Below are positions 1 to 11,538 of a DNA stretch of 64,000 nt, piece after piece; within the stretch, counting starts at the first letter, position 1, and every line of letters begins with the position of its first letter. The DNA comes from Megaleporinus macrocephalus. Lineage: Eukaryota; Chordata; Actinopteri; Characiformes; Anostomidae. A program made the translations under genes and the position numbers. The stretch is from positions 13,423,962-13,487,961 of the forward strand of contig CM038720.1 in the NCBI GenBank assembly GCA_021613375.1, written 5' to 3'. Under the pieces are notes generated by a model that did not search any database, was not told the origin of the DNA, and saw only the letters and a program-made list of their open reading frames with translations.

Positions 1-435
1 AAACGTCCACTCTGAATAAATCCTAGAAATGCCCAATCTGAAATAATCCAACCAATGTCTACTCTAAATGAATCCAACAAATGCTCGCTTTGAATCAATC
101 CAATAAACACCCACCCAGAATGAATCCAAGAAATGCCCACTCTGAACAAATCCAACAAACATTAACTCTGAATGAATCCAGGAAACGCCCGCTTTGAATT
201 AATCTAGCAAATGCCCACTTTGGATGAATCCAACAAACGTTCACTCTCTATGAATCAAAGAAATGCCCGCTCTGAATTCTTCCAAGAGATGTCCACTCTG
301 AATGAATCCAACAAAAGTCCAATCTGAATGAATCCACAAACATCCGCTCTGAATTAATCCAACAAACTCCCATTATGAATTAATGTAACACACTCCTATT
401 CTGAATTAATCCAGCAAACACCTGTTCCAACAAAT
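1..435. repeat. 26-bp minisatellite, about 16 degenerate copies
   Basis: A tandem array of a 26-bp unit built around 'aatgaatccaacaaa' followed by 'cgcccactct'. Copies differ at several positions and the array probably starts before the window. Register is lost after about 430. There is no coding potential. Confidence 0.85.
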
Positions 436-1009
436 CTACCACATTGCATTCAATCGGACTTTGGAAACATGCTTTTCAAACGACTGTAATTTTAACTCTG
501 ATTAACAAGCAACATTAATGTGCATAGTTTGTACATTTTAGAATATCTTGCAAAGCAGTAGGTGAAACATCTTAGCTGGAAAGCAGCTTATTCGATAAAA
601 CAAAGCAGAAAAGTCCTTTACACACTATATCAGGACTACTTGTGGCAGCCAGCCACAGTTTTTAGTATCTATACAAACTGTACTAGTAATCTCTGCAACA
701 GTTTTCAATTACTTCAGTTTTAACAGCATAAATGACAGTAAATGTACTAGCATAGAATTAAAACACTTCTATTTATCTAGTTAAATCAACACAGAATAGC
801 AGAAATAAACTAACCATCATGTACATGGCGGAGGAGACCATTTAAATACACAGCGACAAAAAAATAAATATATAAAAATTGAGGGGCGAGGTGAGAATGT
901 GAAACACTTTAGAGGTTATTTCTCACCACAGTCACATCTAATATATAATTTCTCACCAGAGTCAACATCACATAAATAGTCAAGACCCAACACAGAACTA
1001 CCACAGAGC
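436..1009. other. Non-coding AT-rich stretch
   Basis: No splice-bounded reading frame, RNA gene or clear repeat is visible here. Confidence 0.5.
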
Positions 1010-1125
1010 AGATATTATGTGGTGGATCATTCTTAGCGTTGCAGTGACACGGATGTAATGGTGGTGTTTTTGTGTGTGTTGTGCTGATATGAGTGGATCA
1101 GACACAGCAGTGCTGCTGGAGATCT
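1010..1125. mobile_element. Fragment of a palindromic fish MITE (copy 1 of 4)
   Basis: It carries the marks 'accacagagcagatattat', 'gtgtgtgttgtgctgatatg' and 'gatcagacacagcagtgctg', also seen near 19.4, 39.7 and 43.9 kb. Only part of the element is present. It has no coding capacity. Confidence 0.75.
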
Positions 1126-3050
1126 TAAAGGATTTTTACTGTATTTGTATTTACAGGTGACCACAGTTATTTAACAGCTCTACAGATTTTGTGTAGTTTG
1201 TCCACAGAAAGATCAAATAAAACTCTATGAAAACTACAGCCCAACATGTTTGAACACTGTAGACGCCTACAGTCCATTATCTCAGTGAGATATAGAAAAT
1301 CTGATTTCCTCCAAAAGCAGTCAGTTAGTCAATTTGGTGGTTGGTTTAGTTTTCTGCTTTTATTAAGCACTTAGCACTGGAGCCTAATGTAGCTGAGAGG
1401 TAAAGATCATCTACTAATATGTAAATAAATTAGTTTGCAGAGCTGCTAACAGTATTAGCAGCCTTACTGACTGTATGTCTATCCATATTTATAAATAACA
1501 GCTTGTCATAGAGTGTCAGAAACCAAATAAACAAGTGTGGTTGAGAACGCTGGACCACACGCTATGTGGTTTCAGATACAAAGATTTATGAAAGTGGTTA
1601 TCTGTTAGCTGTTAGCTTTACTAGCTTCATAGCTCCAGTGCAATACTTATACTTTAATACTGATTATTTACACAGAGCACAGTTGGGCCTTGTGTGTATG
1701 TATGTGTGGGTCAGTTTTATACCACTGGACTAAAACTGTTTATATACTTAGATTGTGGGGATCTGTCAAATCATTACATTTTTAGAGTGGTTTGACATAA
1801 AACGCTCTATTCTAGAGAATCATTCATAGTGATGGTGACAAAACCCCACATCAATGAAGGAATTTGCTATATTTTACAACTTTAAACATTGAACCTACAT
1901 GTATTCCACTGGTCATTTTGAATTTGTGTTGCAAACGTGGTGACCTCTGGCTCCTATCAACACCCCTGTAATGAAATCTAATCCAGTAATTTTTCTATAT
2001 GACATGGTTTCACGCAACTGCTCTCTATTATTCTTTTTATTTATATTAGTAAAAAAAATTATGTCAAAATAAAAATGCAGAAATTCTCTTTAAAGTTCCA
2101 TAGAGCAGAGACTACATATAAATAAACTGATTTACAGCTCAAAGCAGGAAAAAATATGAGTTTATGTTAATATTTACAAATGAACAAGAATGTTTTAAAT
2201 AATGTCCCAAAAAACATTAGTATTGTTATTATTTTTGTATTATTATTATTATTATTTATGTCTTATTTTATTTTATTTTATTATTGATGATGTTGTTGTT
2301 ATAAGAACTGTACTAAATTAAATTAAATAAAGTTAAATTAAAAAGTAAAAAGTAAATAAAAATAAATATTAATTCCACACTGAGAAAAATAGACCGTAGT
2401 CTCCGGAGCCATGTAGAGAGACTGAAGTCTCTAGCAGTTATATAACTAGCAACAGTGCCACCTAACGGACACTAAGCGCAACTTTTTTCTGCTTTAGTCA
2501 TTAATGAAGCGGATGTCTGTGTATATGAAACGTTGTAATGAGTTTTATTTTTTTTTCGTAACACTTTTTGATTCCGTGATTATTATCATACGGGGAATTT
2601 TAAACGTATTATTAATTTTTATTTTATTATCCTACAATTTTGCATTCCCGCCGCGCATGCTCACCACTATCACTGCTAAACGTTTACTACGCTACTTGAT
2701 CTGTAACCCACATTCATGCACTTTTCTTTTCAGCGTCATATTAGCAGATTAGTGTAGAGTGTTTAATGCTGAACAACACTGAATAACTAGTATCACTTTC
2801 ATTCAGATTAAACTCCAGGTAGACAAGAGGGGAGTGGGCAAAAATATTCTCAGTGTTACTCCTGTTACTGCAGGAGGGCGTATCTGTGGCTAAATCATAA
2901 ATAGACCATGAGAGTATGACTTAGGTACACATAAATATTTTGTTAAATGTTTTAAAAGATGTTGCGCAGTATGAACGGTTTGCATTTAAACATTGACTGT
3001 GTTGTTTGTGTGTTGAAGCCGTTACCTAATTATCTACATAGTGCACACTA
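1126..3050. other. AT-rich intergenic sequence
   Basis: Poly-A/T runs and short low-complexity tracts (for example 2220-2380) dominate. A reading frame of 82 codons at 2504-2752 has no recognisable domain or splice context and is not called. Confidence 0.5.
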
Positions 3051-3051
3051 T

Positions 3052-3248
3052 ATACAAACTGGATTCCAAAAAAGTTGGGACACTAAACAAATTGTGAATA
3101 AAAACTGAATGCAATGATGTGGAGGTGCCAACATAAGATATTTTAGTCAGAATAGAACACAAATCACAGATCAAAAGTTTAAACTGAGAGAATGTATCAT
3201 TTTAAGGGAAAAATATGTTGTTTCAAAATTTCATGGCGTCAACAAATC
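3052..3248 (+). mobile_element. Truncated non-autonomous DNA transposon end ('aaaaaagttgggaca' family)
   Basis: It begins with 'ggattccaaaaaagttggga' followed by a long stretch typical of a repeat I recognise from many fish genomes. The copy stops near 3248, where the left side of the inverted-repeat region begins, so it was probably cut by a later insertion. Family assignment is from memory. Confidence 0.55.
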
Positions 3249-3339
3249 GGACAAAAAAAATCAAGTCGGACAAACAAACTAGCCGGCATTCACCGCACCA
3301 AGCCAGGCGGCGATCGGCCTGCGCGGCGCCGTGTGAAGT

Positions 3340-3862
3340 CGAACACGCCTATTATCATAAGTCCTGGCTCACGCAAATAGTCACGTGAAAATTAGTGACA
3401 ACCAATAAGAGAACCGCAGGGAAGGCGCCCCGCGTGCAGCTCCTCTAACAGGCGCGCAAGCGTACAGGAATGTCTGGCGAGTAAAGTTAGACATGGAGGG
3501 TTCTCAAACTGCGGTTATTCTGGACGGTACAAGAGGAGGAGAAACTAGTGGAGCGGTAGAGTGAGCCAGAGTGCCTCTTTCACGTGTCTTCCCATTTATA
3601 CCACGACAGAGTGGAAAAGGAAAAAAGGTTGACAGAAATCGTTGAAGCCCTCAAAATCCCCGCTGAGTATGCTATGCTACAACACTGCCGAACGGGGCTA
3701 CAGTGTTTACAATTAGCCTAGCAGCGAACCGTACCTTCAGTCATATAAATGGGAAATAATCTCAAGGAATCTAGTAGTCTTTTAAATAGTGACTCTGAAA
3801 GATCCCCAGTCTTGGCAAAATCATAGCCTGTGACTTTACATGTGACAGGGTGTCAGGCTTTT
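3340..3862 (+). pseudogene. Left inverted arm with broken MADF-like (Myb/SANT-like) exon
   Basis: This arm is the reverse complement of 8795-9365, similar over essentially its whole length with small indels. Read on the plus strand from about 3520, one frame runs EEEKLVER, a stop, then SEPECLFHVSSHLYHDRVEK and EKRLTEIVEALKIPAEYAML. The spacing of the Trp/Cys-Leu-Y-HDR-x-RL positions fits a MADF DNA-binding domain, a fold common in DNA-transposon accessory proteins. The in-frame stop replaces the usual 'ELW' position, so the copy is broken. The right arm carries the same frame with a stop at another site. Family call is inference from motif shape. Confidence 0.55.
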
Positions 3863-3934
3863 GTCTATTAAACGTGTTTTTTAGAGTCTTTCAAAAGTCT
3901 TCTAGTGTATGGTTAGCATTAGACTGTAAAGGAC

Positions 3935-5144
3935 CATGTGAAGTGTGTTTTGATTGGTCAGTTTACAAGCCAATCACAAAACCTCTGGGTGTGAGTCGTC
4001 TTAGATTCTTAGATTCTCATTTTAGATTCTCATTTTAAGCCTAGAACTAGCAAATACTACATCACTAATAAAAAACAAAAGCTTCAAGTTGAAGGGGAAT
4101 TCCACCAAAGTGTTTTACAAACAAACAGGTTCACTCAATAAACAATACATATAAAGAACTACTAATATAATAGACTATATTTGTGTACATAATTTATTTT
4201 AAATGTGGAATTCAATTTTCAATTCAAAATCATGTTAAATCATGTTTTGTCTCTGCAGAATGGCAGATTCCAGCCATACCACGCCCTCCGGTGAAACAGC
4301 AGAGCAGGCAACAATATATGAATTTTCTGGAGACTGAAAATTCTGTTTTTGTGACAGAACAACAGGGAGAGACCTACATTGTAAGAAATGCCACAATTAA
4401 GCAGGACCAACCATGGGCAAAAATGTTTCTGGGAAGTGAAACAAGAGTTTTTAGAACAGTTCCACATCCACGAGAGGAAAATTTAATAAATTTAATGTCA
4501 GTCCTTGCACAGAGAAAGCTGCCATAAAGGATCCGGAACTGCACGTGAAAGGAGGGTACATAACCCTGTCCAGAAAAATTGTTTTGGCAAGTATTACGAT
4601 TTTACCCGGTTCAACTGTTCATGTTCATGTTCAAAGATCTACTCACTCTTAATTACTCTGAATACTTACTCTTCTCTCTTTATTTGTCAGAGGGATTGAC
4701 ACTGAGAAGTTTAAATCTTGATTCCCCCTAGAGAGGCTGCAGGGTCCTTAAATTTGTCTGATATTCCATTTTGCACATGTAAAGGCTTAAAGAGGGTCTC
4801 TTATGCTTTTTTGTTCTTTTTTGTTTGTTCACAGAAGCTCTAACAGAGCTCGGGATAATTAAAGCATGCACAAAATTATTAAAACTGAAAATAAGTATAA
4901 TAGAGCCTCTTTGAAAAGTACCACAATTTTGTTGCTGTTTAAAATTTTCCACTAATGCAGTGCTTCTTAATGTGAGGAATAAGCCAATGTAGTGATGTCA
5001 GGGTGTCCAGAAATTATTAGAACTTCTGAATCCTTCTGATAGTTCTTACTGTACTCTCTCCTTTTATTGTCTTTAGCTTAGTACCCCCTGCAGGATTCAG
5101 TAGAAGGAGGACTTCCCAGAGGAAAGGTCTAAGTGAAGTGAAGT
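3935..5144 (+). pseudogene. Tandem duplicate unit 1: OB-fold-like pseudogene
   Basis: Unit 1 of a direct duplication; the partner begins near 5145. Shared marks include 'gtgttttgattggtcagttt', the stretch 4020-4120 (repeated at 5360-5460) and the stretch 4930-5000 (repeated near 6790-6860). A 3' splice-like site at 4259 opens a frame, and the best conserved piece is GETYIVRNATIKQDQPWAKM then FLGSETRVFRTVPHPREENL (about 4366-4480). Frameshifts and stops separate the pieces. Beta-strand-like 'GETYIVRNA' suggests a single-strand-binding OB fold; this is inference, and no name is given. Confidence 0.5.
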
Positions 5145-7170
5145 AAAGTGTGTTTTGATTGGTCAGTTTACAAGCCAATCACAAAGCCTCTGGGTCTGAG
5201 TTGTCAGCCAAGCATCCATGCAGCTCTGTATGGCACCACTGTTGCAAAATAGGTTTAAGCACAACAGTGCAGCTATGCAAGTACTTTTTAATTTAAAGTT
5301 TAACTGTCTTTCTATGAATTATATGTAAGTGTTGGTGTTTCAAATAATAAATAAACTGAACTTAGATTCTCATTTTAAGCCTAGAACTAGCAAATACTAC
5401 ATCACTAATAAAAAACAAAAGCTTCAAGTTGAAGGGGAATTCCACCAAAGTGTTTTACATTTCTGCATAATTAAATGGTTTAGAATCAAAGGGACACAAT
5501 GGAACCTAATCGAATGAAAATTAAGCTAACCATCTTTAACCTTGCTATAAACATTAATTAACAACACTTGTACATTTAATTAGAATTCATTAGCAAAATG
5601 CAGAAAACTTTATTCAAATGTCATATCTTACAAACAGGTACACTCAACAAACAATGAATACAAACAACTACTAATTTAATAGACTATGTTTGTGTACATA
5701 ATTTATTTTATATGTGGAATACAGTTCTCTAAAATTTCGTTAGTTGTTAATTCATGTTTGTCTCTACAGAATGGACAGATTCCAGCCATACGCACGCCCT
5801 TCAGTGCACACAGTGCAGCGTGTGGCAGTGCCCACTGCAGAGCGGGCAACGAAATATGAATTTTCTGGAGACTCCACTGGAAAATTTTGGTCTGTGATGA
5901 AACAACAATTTTTCTGATTCCTCTTAAAGAGGATCAGATTAACACATTTCAGGAGGGGGAGACCTACATTGTAAGAAATGCCAAAATTTAGCAGGACCCA
6001 TCATGGGCAAAAATGCTTCTGGGAAGTGGAACAAAAGTTTTTAGAACAGTTCCACTTCCGCTAGAAGAAAATTTAATTCGTCTTGCAAAAAACTGTGTCA
6101 GTCCTTGCGCAGAGAAAGCTCCCATAAAGGATCTGGAACTGTACCTGAAAGGAGGGTACATAACCCTGTCCGGAAAAATTGTTTCGGCAAGTATTATGAT
6201 TTTACCCGGTTCAACTGTTCATGTTCATGTTCAAAGATCTACTCACTCTTAATTACTCTGAATACTTACTCTTCTCTCTTTATTTGTCAGAGTGATTGAC
6301 ACTGAGAAGTTTAAATCTTGATTCCCCCTAGAGGCTGCAGGGTCCTTAAATTTGTCTGATATTCCATTATGCACATGTAAAGGCTTAAAGAGGGTCACTT
6401 ATGCTTTTTTGTTTATTCTCATTAGTGTGCTGTACTTCTGTGCATGTAAAGTTTCTGCAAAGTTATAAAGGCCATAGAACATTACAGAGGTGGAAACTCT
6501 CTCCCACAGAATCCAATTTTCTCAGCTGCCCGGAATGCCTTGCTGGAATTTCAGCCATTCTCTTTGTTACAAGATGATGTCATCTCATAAGAGTCTTTGC
6601 ATACCCTCACACAACACACAGAAACTACACGAGGCCATGTAGGGGCAAAACTGTTCAGGCAGTTGACCAATCTGAACACTACGCTCACCAGGAGGTGGGG
6701 CATAAAGACACAGGAGCTCTAACAGCTTGGGAAAAATACTAAAACTGAAAATAAGCATAATAGAGCCTCATTAAAAAGTACCACTATTTTGTTGCTGTTT
6801 AAAAAGATTCCACTAATGCAGTGCTTCTTAATGTAAGAAATAAGCTAATGTAGTGATTTCAGGGTGTCCAGAATTTATTAGTACTGCTGCATCCTTTTAA
6901 TAGTTCTTACTGTACTCACTTCTTTTGTTTCTCTTTAGCTTAGCACCTGCGCAGGATTCAGCAGAAGGAGGACCTCCTAGTTAGGGACCTTGTGCTTGAG
7001 GAAGATGGTGTGACAGCAGCAGTGTCACTTTGGAGGGAGGCAGCCACTGAAATACTTCAGACAGGATAGACCATTGTCATCACTCATTTAAAAGTGGGAA
7101 AGAATGAAGGCAAATTAAAAGATTCAACTCGACTGCCTACACAAGCATTTCTGTGAGTGCTGTGAACTAA
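5145..7170 (+). pseudogene. Tandem duplicate unit 2: OB-fold-like pseudogene, longer copy
   Basis: This copy retains more of the ancestral frame. An acceptor-like site near 5769 is followed by MDRFQPYARPSVHTVQRVAV, then YEFSGDSTGKFWSV, a stop, then GETYIVRNAKI, a stop, and FRTVPLPLEENLIRLAKNCV with LYLKGGYITLSGKIVS to about 6185. A further acceptor-like site near 6938 leads to RDLVLEEDGVTAAVSLWREA then a stop and TIVITHLKVGKN (to about 7130), which looks like a second OB-type beta barrel. At least three stops break it. The copy is not functional as read. Confidence 0.5.
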
Positions 7171-8794
7171 TCTCCCTCTCCATCAATACCTGCCTAACCA
7201 GATTCTGATGACGTAGGGCAGTCAGTGAAAAACAGAATGGATAAGACATTAGCAGTTGGTGGACCTTGATACCGAGGAGCGCCACAAAGTCTGTGGTTTG
7301 ATTTTCTTTTACTGTCTTGGAAGTGAGTAAAATATGGTTCCTCGAAGCAGCAATTTACATTTGTGGATTATAAAGATAAAAACTCAGAAAACAGTCTCAA
7401 GGACCATTACACTAAGCTAGTGTTACCTCTGCTGACTCTCTCAAACAATGTAAAATAATCTCTGTTAATATTTATATATAAATGTTTTCATTTTCCTTTT
7501 ACTGATACTCCTAATTCACTGCAAATGATTTCAAATGTATATTGCTGCATCAGATTAGAGTATTAGAATTATTGAACATATTTATTTGGGACTAAACTGT
7601 TCTTTTATTTCTTTCTCAGTCTAGTTGAACAGTAGAGTGTGTCAGATATGAAATTGACTCTCCTGACACTGATATCTGGGCAAAAGGCTGGTGTTCGACC
7701 ATAACACCACACATGAGGAGAGCAAGTGCCTAAATAACCAATCCTTCGACTGCCTGAGTCCAGAAGCAGACGTGGCCTGCTTCTGTTTCAAACATGGCTC
7801 CACCTCACTGTAGAGTACTGGAGCTTTATGGAGGAGGATTTCTCAACAAGCTGCAGCACTTTAGCCAGAATTTGAGGTTTATCCAGAAGAAATATCCTTT
7901 TCCTTCCTTTTGTTACTGGACAGTCCTCACTCTTGCTTACATGATGGACTAACTGAGAAATCTTGCTCTGTGAAATATCCTTAAGCCGATGCTCCCTTTT
8001 TAACCAAGGCCTGAACGTTTCAATCCATATAAAACCCACAACACGGAAACAGATATAGAGCTGGTAATTAAAGGAATTCACTCTGGGTCTGGAAGCAGTG
8101 TATTACCTGTATCCACTAAAGCTGGATTTTAATTTTAAATAGTGTTTCTCTTTCTCAGTAACTTATGAAATTAAATGCCAATCATCTCTTGTGCAGTGAC
8201 ATTTACACAAATAAATTTTTTTAATGTGCACATATTCGCATTTCTCTTAATTTGCTTCTTATGAATGAGACCAACACCAAATGTAAAGAAATGTACGGGA
8301 TAGCTCTACAACCCGAAAATTTAGCATTACTCCTGAAACAGTTCCTTTAGAAAATGTTCATTCCGTGTGTCCGAGAAAAGCTTTTAAATACGAACAGTCC
8401 TTAAACTCCTTAAAGAAAAAATATCTTTCTCTCTCTTTGTCCAATGCGTTACCAACGAAATCCTGGAACTAAACCGTGTAAAGTATGGAGAACACACCAC
8501 CAGAATCAATAAACAGAATTAACAGTACGAAGGCTGCTGGAGCTGGCTGCATCCATCAGACCTCTCCTTTCCCTCGCGCTAAACCAACACTGTTGTCAAC
8601 TCCTCAGTAAGGAAAGTCACTATTGACTCTCCTAGAAGTCGCTAAATAACGTAATGGTCTATTTACGTGTATTTGAAAGAATAACGTTGTTGGAGAGTAA
8701 AAAATGAGTAAAACACCCTAAATATGGTGTAACTACAAATGAACTCTGAATAAATGAACTTCTTCTGTGGATTCTTATTTGTTGCGGTTGAAAG
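7171..8794. other. Interior of the inverted-repeat region, no gene recognised
   Basis: A minus-strand frame of 97 codons (7788-8081) containing QILAKVLQLVEKSSSIKLQY has no family I recognise. It lies on the strand that would be downstream of the right-arm MADF-like frame, so it may be a remnant exon of the same element. The rest is AT-rich. Confidence 0.4.
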
Positions 8795-9365
8795 TCTGAC
8801 ACCCTCTCACATCTACAGACTAGTCACAGGCTATGATTTTGCAAAGACTGGGGATCTTTCAGAGTCACTATTTACAAGACTGCTATCCGATTCCTTTTGA
8901 GATTATTTCCCATTTATATGACTGAAGCTAGCGATAGTCAGCTAAATGTAGGTTAGCTGCTAGGCTAATTGTAAACACTGTAGCCGCGTTCGGCAGTGTT
9001 TTAGCATAGCATACTCAGCGAAGATTTCGAAGGCTTTAGCGATTTCTGTTAACGTTTTTTTTCCTTTTCCATTCTGTCGTGGTATAAATGGGAAGACACG
9101 TGAGAGTCACTCTTGCTCACTCCACAGCTCCATCAGTTTCTCCTCCTTTTGTGAAGTCCAGGAGAACCGCAGGAGAACCTTCGTCGGACTCCCCTCCATG
9201 TCTAACTTCGTTACCCGCCAGACGCCGTGGTGGAGGAGCTGCACGCTGGGGCGCGTTCCTTGCGGCTTCCCGTTTGGTGCTGAAAAGAGCTCCCCTATTG
9301 CTTGTCAATACTGTTCACGTCTCTATTTGCGTGAGCCAAGACTTAAGACTTACGATAATATTAAA
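8795..9365 (-). pseudogene. Right inverted arm with broken MADF-like (Myb/SANT-like) exon
   Basis: Reverse complement of the left arm at 3340-3862. On the minus strand a frame starting near 9205 reads MEGSPTKVLLRFSWTSQKEE then KLMELWSEQE and a stop, continuing as LSRVSSHLYHDRMEKEK and EYAMLKHCR. It keeps the 'ELW' that the left arm lost but has a stop where the left arm has Cys. The two arms therefore decayed independently, as expected for an old inverted duplication or long terminal inverted repeats. Confidence 0.55.
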
Positions 9366-10510
9366 CACATTTGATTTTATCTGAACGCTCGGACGAGAAA
9401 AAGACTTAAACCGGCAGTCTTGACCACCTTACACTAAACGATCGAGATGACGCGAGCGCGACTCAACTCCAGCAAGACTGTCATGATTTAATTCCGACAC
9501 TGGAAATTTGTCTGCGACCGTTAAATCGCTTGAAAATGTGGACGTGAAGCGATGTGGGTCTGCTGTGACTGAGAGACTGACTACTGGGAGTGTTGTGTGG
9601 CGGGGCTCACGGCAGCCCCCGCTGCTCGCTGAGGACAGTAACTGAAGATCATGTGTGTTCACCTTAGAGTCTCCAATAACACCAGAAGAGGCTGCTAGAT
9701 TTGTCGCTAGTCGCGTTTTTAAAAAAGTCGCCAGAGGGTCTGAAAAGTCGTTAAGTTGGCAACACTGAACCATTTCTAAAGCAAATAGAGTGGGAAAACC
9801 GTCGTGATTTTCTTAAAGAGACAGTGCTCAATTAAGAGACACCATTACATTAAATGGCTTAAGTCCAGCTAGATTACAACTTCACATGTTTATTATATGC
9901 TCCTATTTCTAACTTGTAAAACTACAGCTATACAGGGCACTGAGTAGGTAGGCAGAGGTTTAAATAGGCAGCGTTCTGTCACGGCGTGTTCCCGCCCACT
10001 GCCCGCGAACGTTGTGTTTCAACTAGTAGCTTAGCAACTAGTTGCTAAGCTACCAGCCGGCTGTTCAAAACGCCAGAGGCTAGCATAATTGCTAACTGTA
10101 AAATGGATTCGTTGCAAAGTTGGAAATGAAATGCAATTTTGTGTGGTTATATGACAAGAAACAAATTAAAACACCAGAGAGAATTGGTATAACTTAAAAT
10201 TACTTTACAGCTTTGCGTGCGTTGCCTTAGCGGCTTAGGAAGTGTTTGATGCTTCCTTGCAATCTGGCAAAAATAAGGCACCTCAGTAGACAGCATGTTT
10301 AAGGTATCTAAAAATCAGGACAGCCTACATGTCGGGAGCACGCATACTATGACGTAAAATGCTGTCTATGCAGCCAGCTTAATAGGGTTTGAGACTGGCC
10401 CATAGTCTTTACGTTCAAGTACTTTGTAGCTGGAAAAATGATAAACCAGTTAACTAGCCTGATCATAACCATAATTACTGTCTCTCTATCTCGCTCTCTC
10501 TCTTTGTTTA
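9366..10510. other. Intergenic sequence with small palindromes
   Basis: 9600-9775 resembles a dispersed fish repeat containing 'cgacttttttaaaaacgcga' on the minus strand. 10020-10065 is a small palindrome around 'agcaactagttgct'. No gene is supported. Confidence 0.4.
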
Positions 10511-10526
10511 TAGTTTTCTTTTTTGT

Positions 10527-11191
10527 CCTAGGGGGCTCTGACAGGTTCCTGGGCAGGTAAGGGCTACATTATTAAGTTTATCTGTTGCTCTACTACTTTC
10601 ATGTTGTATGAGAGTGTAAATGCACCTGTAATGCATAGATTTCACAAAGTTTGATAAATAAATAGGTTTAATATATGGTACTTAATATTGTGCATAATTT
10701 CCATCACATTTGTGTTTTCAGCATATTTCTAGATGACCCTTACCACCATTCTGACACTGCTGGTGTGTTATGTTGTTTATAACTGCTGTGGGCCAAGCGG
10801 AGAAACGGACGACACCAATGAAAATGAAGAAGAACAGGGTCTAGAGCCTGTGCTCATTCCAGAAGTTCAGACAGATAAAGAATACAGACAAAAGCACATG
10901 CTCACTTTCTCTTACACTCTCTTTTTATTTCTCTTTGTAGAAGATTAGAGCAGTTTATGTGACCAGTTGAAGGCTGATGGCGTCTTAATGGAGGTTAGGT
11001 GGATGATGCATTCCTGGATCCTGCAGTTGTACCGCATCATCTTAAGCATCACCCAGAATGCCATGTTTGACTATTTCCTCATGTTGGTGGTGATGGTCAT
11101 TGTAGCCTTGCTGGTGGCCCAGGGCTTTCAGAGTAGACTAGTAACTGGCCTTAGTGCTACAGTGCTGTTAATATCTGTCTTATTTAAGTGA
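10527..11191 (+). CDS. Possible small membrane-protein gene, unrecognised, structure uncertain
   Basis: Two acceptor/donor-bounded pieces suggest splicing: a short leader exon around 10534-10557 ending in a 'gtaagg' donor, and a piece opening after 'ttttcag' near 10721. The ATG at 10733 encodes MTLTTILTLLVCYVVYNCCG, a hydrophobic N-terminus, then an acidic stretch (ETDDTNENEEEQ). After a pyrimidine tract and 'tttgtag' at about 10939 a second frame gives KADGVLMEVRWMMHSWILQL and a transmembrane-like YFLMLVVMVIVALLVAQGF, ending at 11191. The two frames do not join cleanly at the first AG (an in-frame TAG follows), so a downstream AG, a missed donor or decay is needed. I do not recognise the family. 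Confidence 0.35.
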
Positions 11192-11538
11192 CAGTAAATG
11201 TTGTTTCTTGTTGTTTTATATTGCTGTATAAGGTTGGTTTGTCTCAGCACTGAAAGCCTGTTTTCTGGATATATATTGTGCTGAAATTTTGGTGTTGGGG
11301 TATTCCTTCTTCAAAAACCCCTGGGATAATGTGGTGACCAAACTCTGATGAGAAAAGTGAACATGGTGTCATATTGCAGCCCATTCTTGCAAACTTGCAA
11401 ACAGGTAATTTTAAGATATGATGTGTTGAATTCTGTTGGAATGAGTTTCTTTTTCATTGTTTTCTTAGATTTCATTTGTTGTGCTTTTGAGTATGGTGGA
11501 GTTTATAATGTCACTGGTGGACACTGGTCAGATTTGAG
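11192..11538. other. Possible 3' UTR and flank of the small membrane-protein candidate
   Basis: T-rich sequence with no further coding signal. It ends with 'gatttgag' (11531-11538), the left target-site duplication of the hAT-type element. Confidence 0.4.

Noticed and set aside
2504..2752. 82-codon hydrophobic frame
   Set aside because: AT-rich composition explains the hydrophobic content; no other support.
9429..9773. Minus-strand frame of 114 codons
   Set aside because: No domain, and it overlaps a sequence resembling a dispersed fish repeat.
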